NCBI RefSeq assembly: GCF_900109925.1
Contig: NZ_FOBW01000004.1
Coordinates: 1 to 64,000, forward strand
From: Mesobacillus persicus
GTDB lineage: Bacteria > Bacillota > Bacilli > Bacillales > Cytobacillaceae
Length of the DNA: 64,000 nucleotides
Reading direction: 5' to 3'
Shown: one piece after another, positions 63,279 through 64,000 of the stretch
Layout of the letters: each line of letters starts with the position of its first letter
How positions within the stretch are numbered: the stretch's first letter is position 1
The notes under the pieces: model-generated
Told to the model about the DNA's origin: nothing
Seen by the model: only the letters and a program-made list of their open reading frames with translations
Database searches by the model: none
Translations under genes and position numbers: made by a program

Positions 63279-63700
63279 TGAAGACAAATAACGTCATATT
63301 AGAAACAGCCACAAAGGTCATCGTATTCATCATCCTTCTATTTTCAGTCTATATGTTTTTTGCTGGACACTATGAGCCTGGTGGAGGATTTATCGGTGGT
63401 CTGATGGCATCTGGAGCAATTGTGTTGCTCCTCATTGCTTACGATATCAAAACGGTCACAACCATCCTTCCGTTTGATTTCAAGAAGGTAACAGCAGTTG
63501 GACTGTTGTTTGCAGCGGGGACTGCTGCAGGGGGGCTCTTGTTTGACAAACCAATGTTAACCCACTGGTTTACGTACGTTAACCCTCCCCTTTTAGGGAA
63601 AATGTCGCTTCATACAGCTGTGCTGTTTGATATCGGTGTATTTTTAGTCGTCGTTGGCGTGACGATGACCATTATTCAAACGATTGGAGAGAGTGAATAA
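63275..63700 (+). CDS. mrpB: Na+/H+ antiporter subunit B
   Basis: The 141-residue protein has four helices and the MnhB motif HYEPGGGFIGGLMASGAIVLLLIAYD. Its ATG overlaps the mrpA stop (ATGA). GGGGG lies 9 bases upstream, within mrpA. Confidence 0.96.
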   Translation: MMKTNNVILETATKVIVFIILLFSVYMFFAGHYEPGGGFIGGLMASGAIVLLLIAYDIKTVTTILPFDFKKVTAVGLLFAAGTAAGGLLFDKPMLTHWFTYVNPPLLGKMSLHTAVLFDIGVFLVVVGVTMTIIQTIGESE

Positions 63701-64000
63701 TGGAGATTTTAATGTCGTTTTTAATAGGGATTATCTTTATGTCAGCAACATATCTTATGCTTTCCAAAAGCTTACTCAGAATTATTGTTGGGACAGGTTT
63801 GCTAAGTCACGGGGTACACTTACTTCTATTAACTATGGGTGGCTTGAAAAAAGGGGCAGCTCCGCTTCTCGGGCAGCATGCTGAGGCATATACAGATCCG
63901 CTTCCGCAGGCGTTAATTTTAACAGCAATCGTTATTGCCTTTGGAATCACGGCGTTATTTCTTGTTGTTGCCTATCGAACCTACCAAGAGCTTGGTTCTG
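63700..64000 (+). CDS. mrpC: Na+/H+ antiporter subunit C (partial, cut by window end)
   Basis: Starts at ATG 63700, sharing one base with the mrpB stop (TAATG). The 100 codons present read MEILMSFLIGIIFMSATYLM and continue with LLRIIVGTGLLSHGVHLLLL and DPLPQALILTAIVIAFGITA, the NuoK-like MnhC family. Nearly complete compared with the usual 113 residues. Confidence 0.96.
   Translation, partial: MEILMSFLIGIIFMSATYLMLSKSLLRIIVGTGLLSHGVHLLLLTMGGLKKGAAPLLGQHAEAYTDPLPQALILTAIVIAFGITALFLVVAYRTYQELGS

Overview
The window is AT-rich chromosomal DNA of an endospore-forming Bacillaceae, close to Bacillus/Neobacillus. The evidence is a gerA-type spore germination operon, kapB and kapD (sporulation phosphorelay modulators), a lipoteichoic acid synthase, Bacillus-type riboswitch and repressor sites, and a gene order from about 49 kb to the end that mirrors the Bacillus subtilis yugO-yugN-pgi-yugJ-yuzA-yugI-alaT-alaR-yugF-yugE-kapB-kapD-mrp region. 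No prophage, integrase, insertion sequence or CRISPR array was seen. Genes run on both strands, separated by Rho-independent terminators.

Layout. 1-0.3 kb: leader and promoter of an rRNA operon leaving the window to the left. 0.3-5 kb: an unlisted 58-residue membrane protein that appears to start at AUU, an EamA exporter, an MgtC-like protein, tRNA-Ala(GGC), a redoxin-like lipoprotein with an in-frame UGA at the first position of a CxxC motif (a strong selenoprotein candidate with a fitting SECIS hairpin), a cold shock protein and a CAP-domain protein. 5-7.3 kb: a TerC/MeeY manganese exporter behind a yybP-ykoY manganese riboswitch, with DedA and YisL neighbours. 7.3-11.8 kb: a five-gene operon of an exported protein, an ABC exporter and a two-component system. 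12.9-23 kb: a glycolate operon (FadR-type GntR regulator, three glycolate oxidase subunits, malate synthase G, a fumarylacetoacetase-family enzyme, and a LctP-family permease with its own promoter and operator). 23-27.6 kb: a LysM cell wall hydrolase, Dps, YceI, and a catalase under a perfect PerR box. 27.6-30.3 kb: a siderophore ABC importer (YclNOP type) under a Fur-like box, with no binding protein gene. 31-39 kb: LtaS, a zinc-ribbon-like small protein, 6-phosphogluconolactonase, DoxX, an HtrA protease and a YclJK-type two-component system. 39-44 kb: intergenic repeats of a GTTGATT-ended family, an MFS transporter, DUF445, a ZIP transporter behind an MntR-like box, and a Ktr potassium-channel regulator. 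44.5-48.5 kb: germination receptor genes A, B and C plus an unlisted 53-residue candidate D subunit. 48.7-64 kb: the conserved yug-kap-mrp block, ending inside mrpC.

Themes. Two manganese loci (exporter with riboswitch, ZIP importer with an MntR-like operator) and a PerR/Fur-type stress and iron set suggest tight control of metal and peroxide stress. The glycolate cluster joins import, oxidation to glyoxylate and condensation with acetyl-CoA to malate under one local regulator. The most unusual item is the UGA-containing redoxin gene at 2604-3113.
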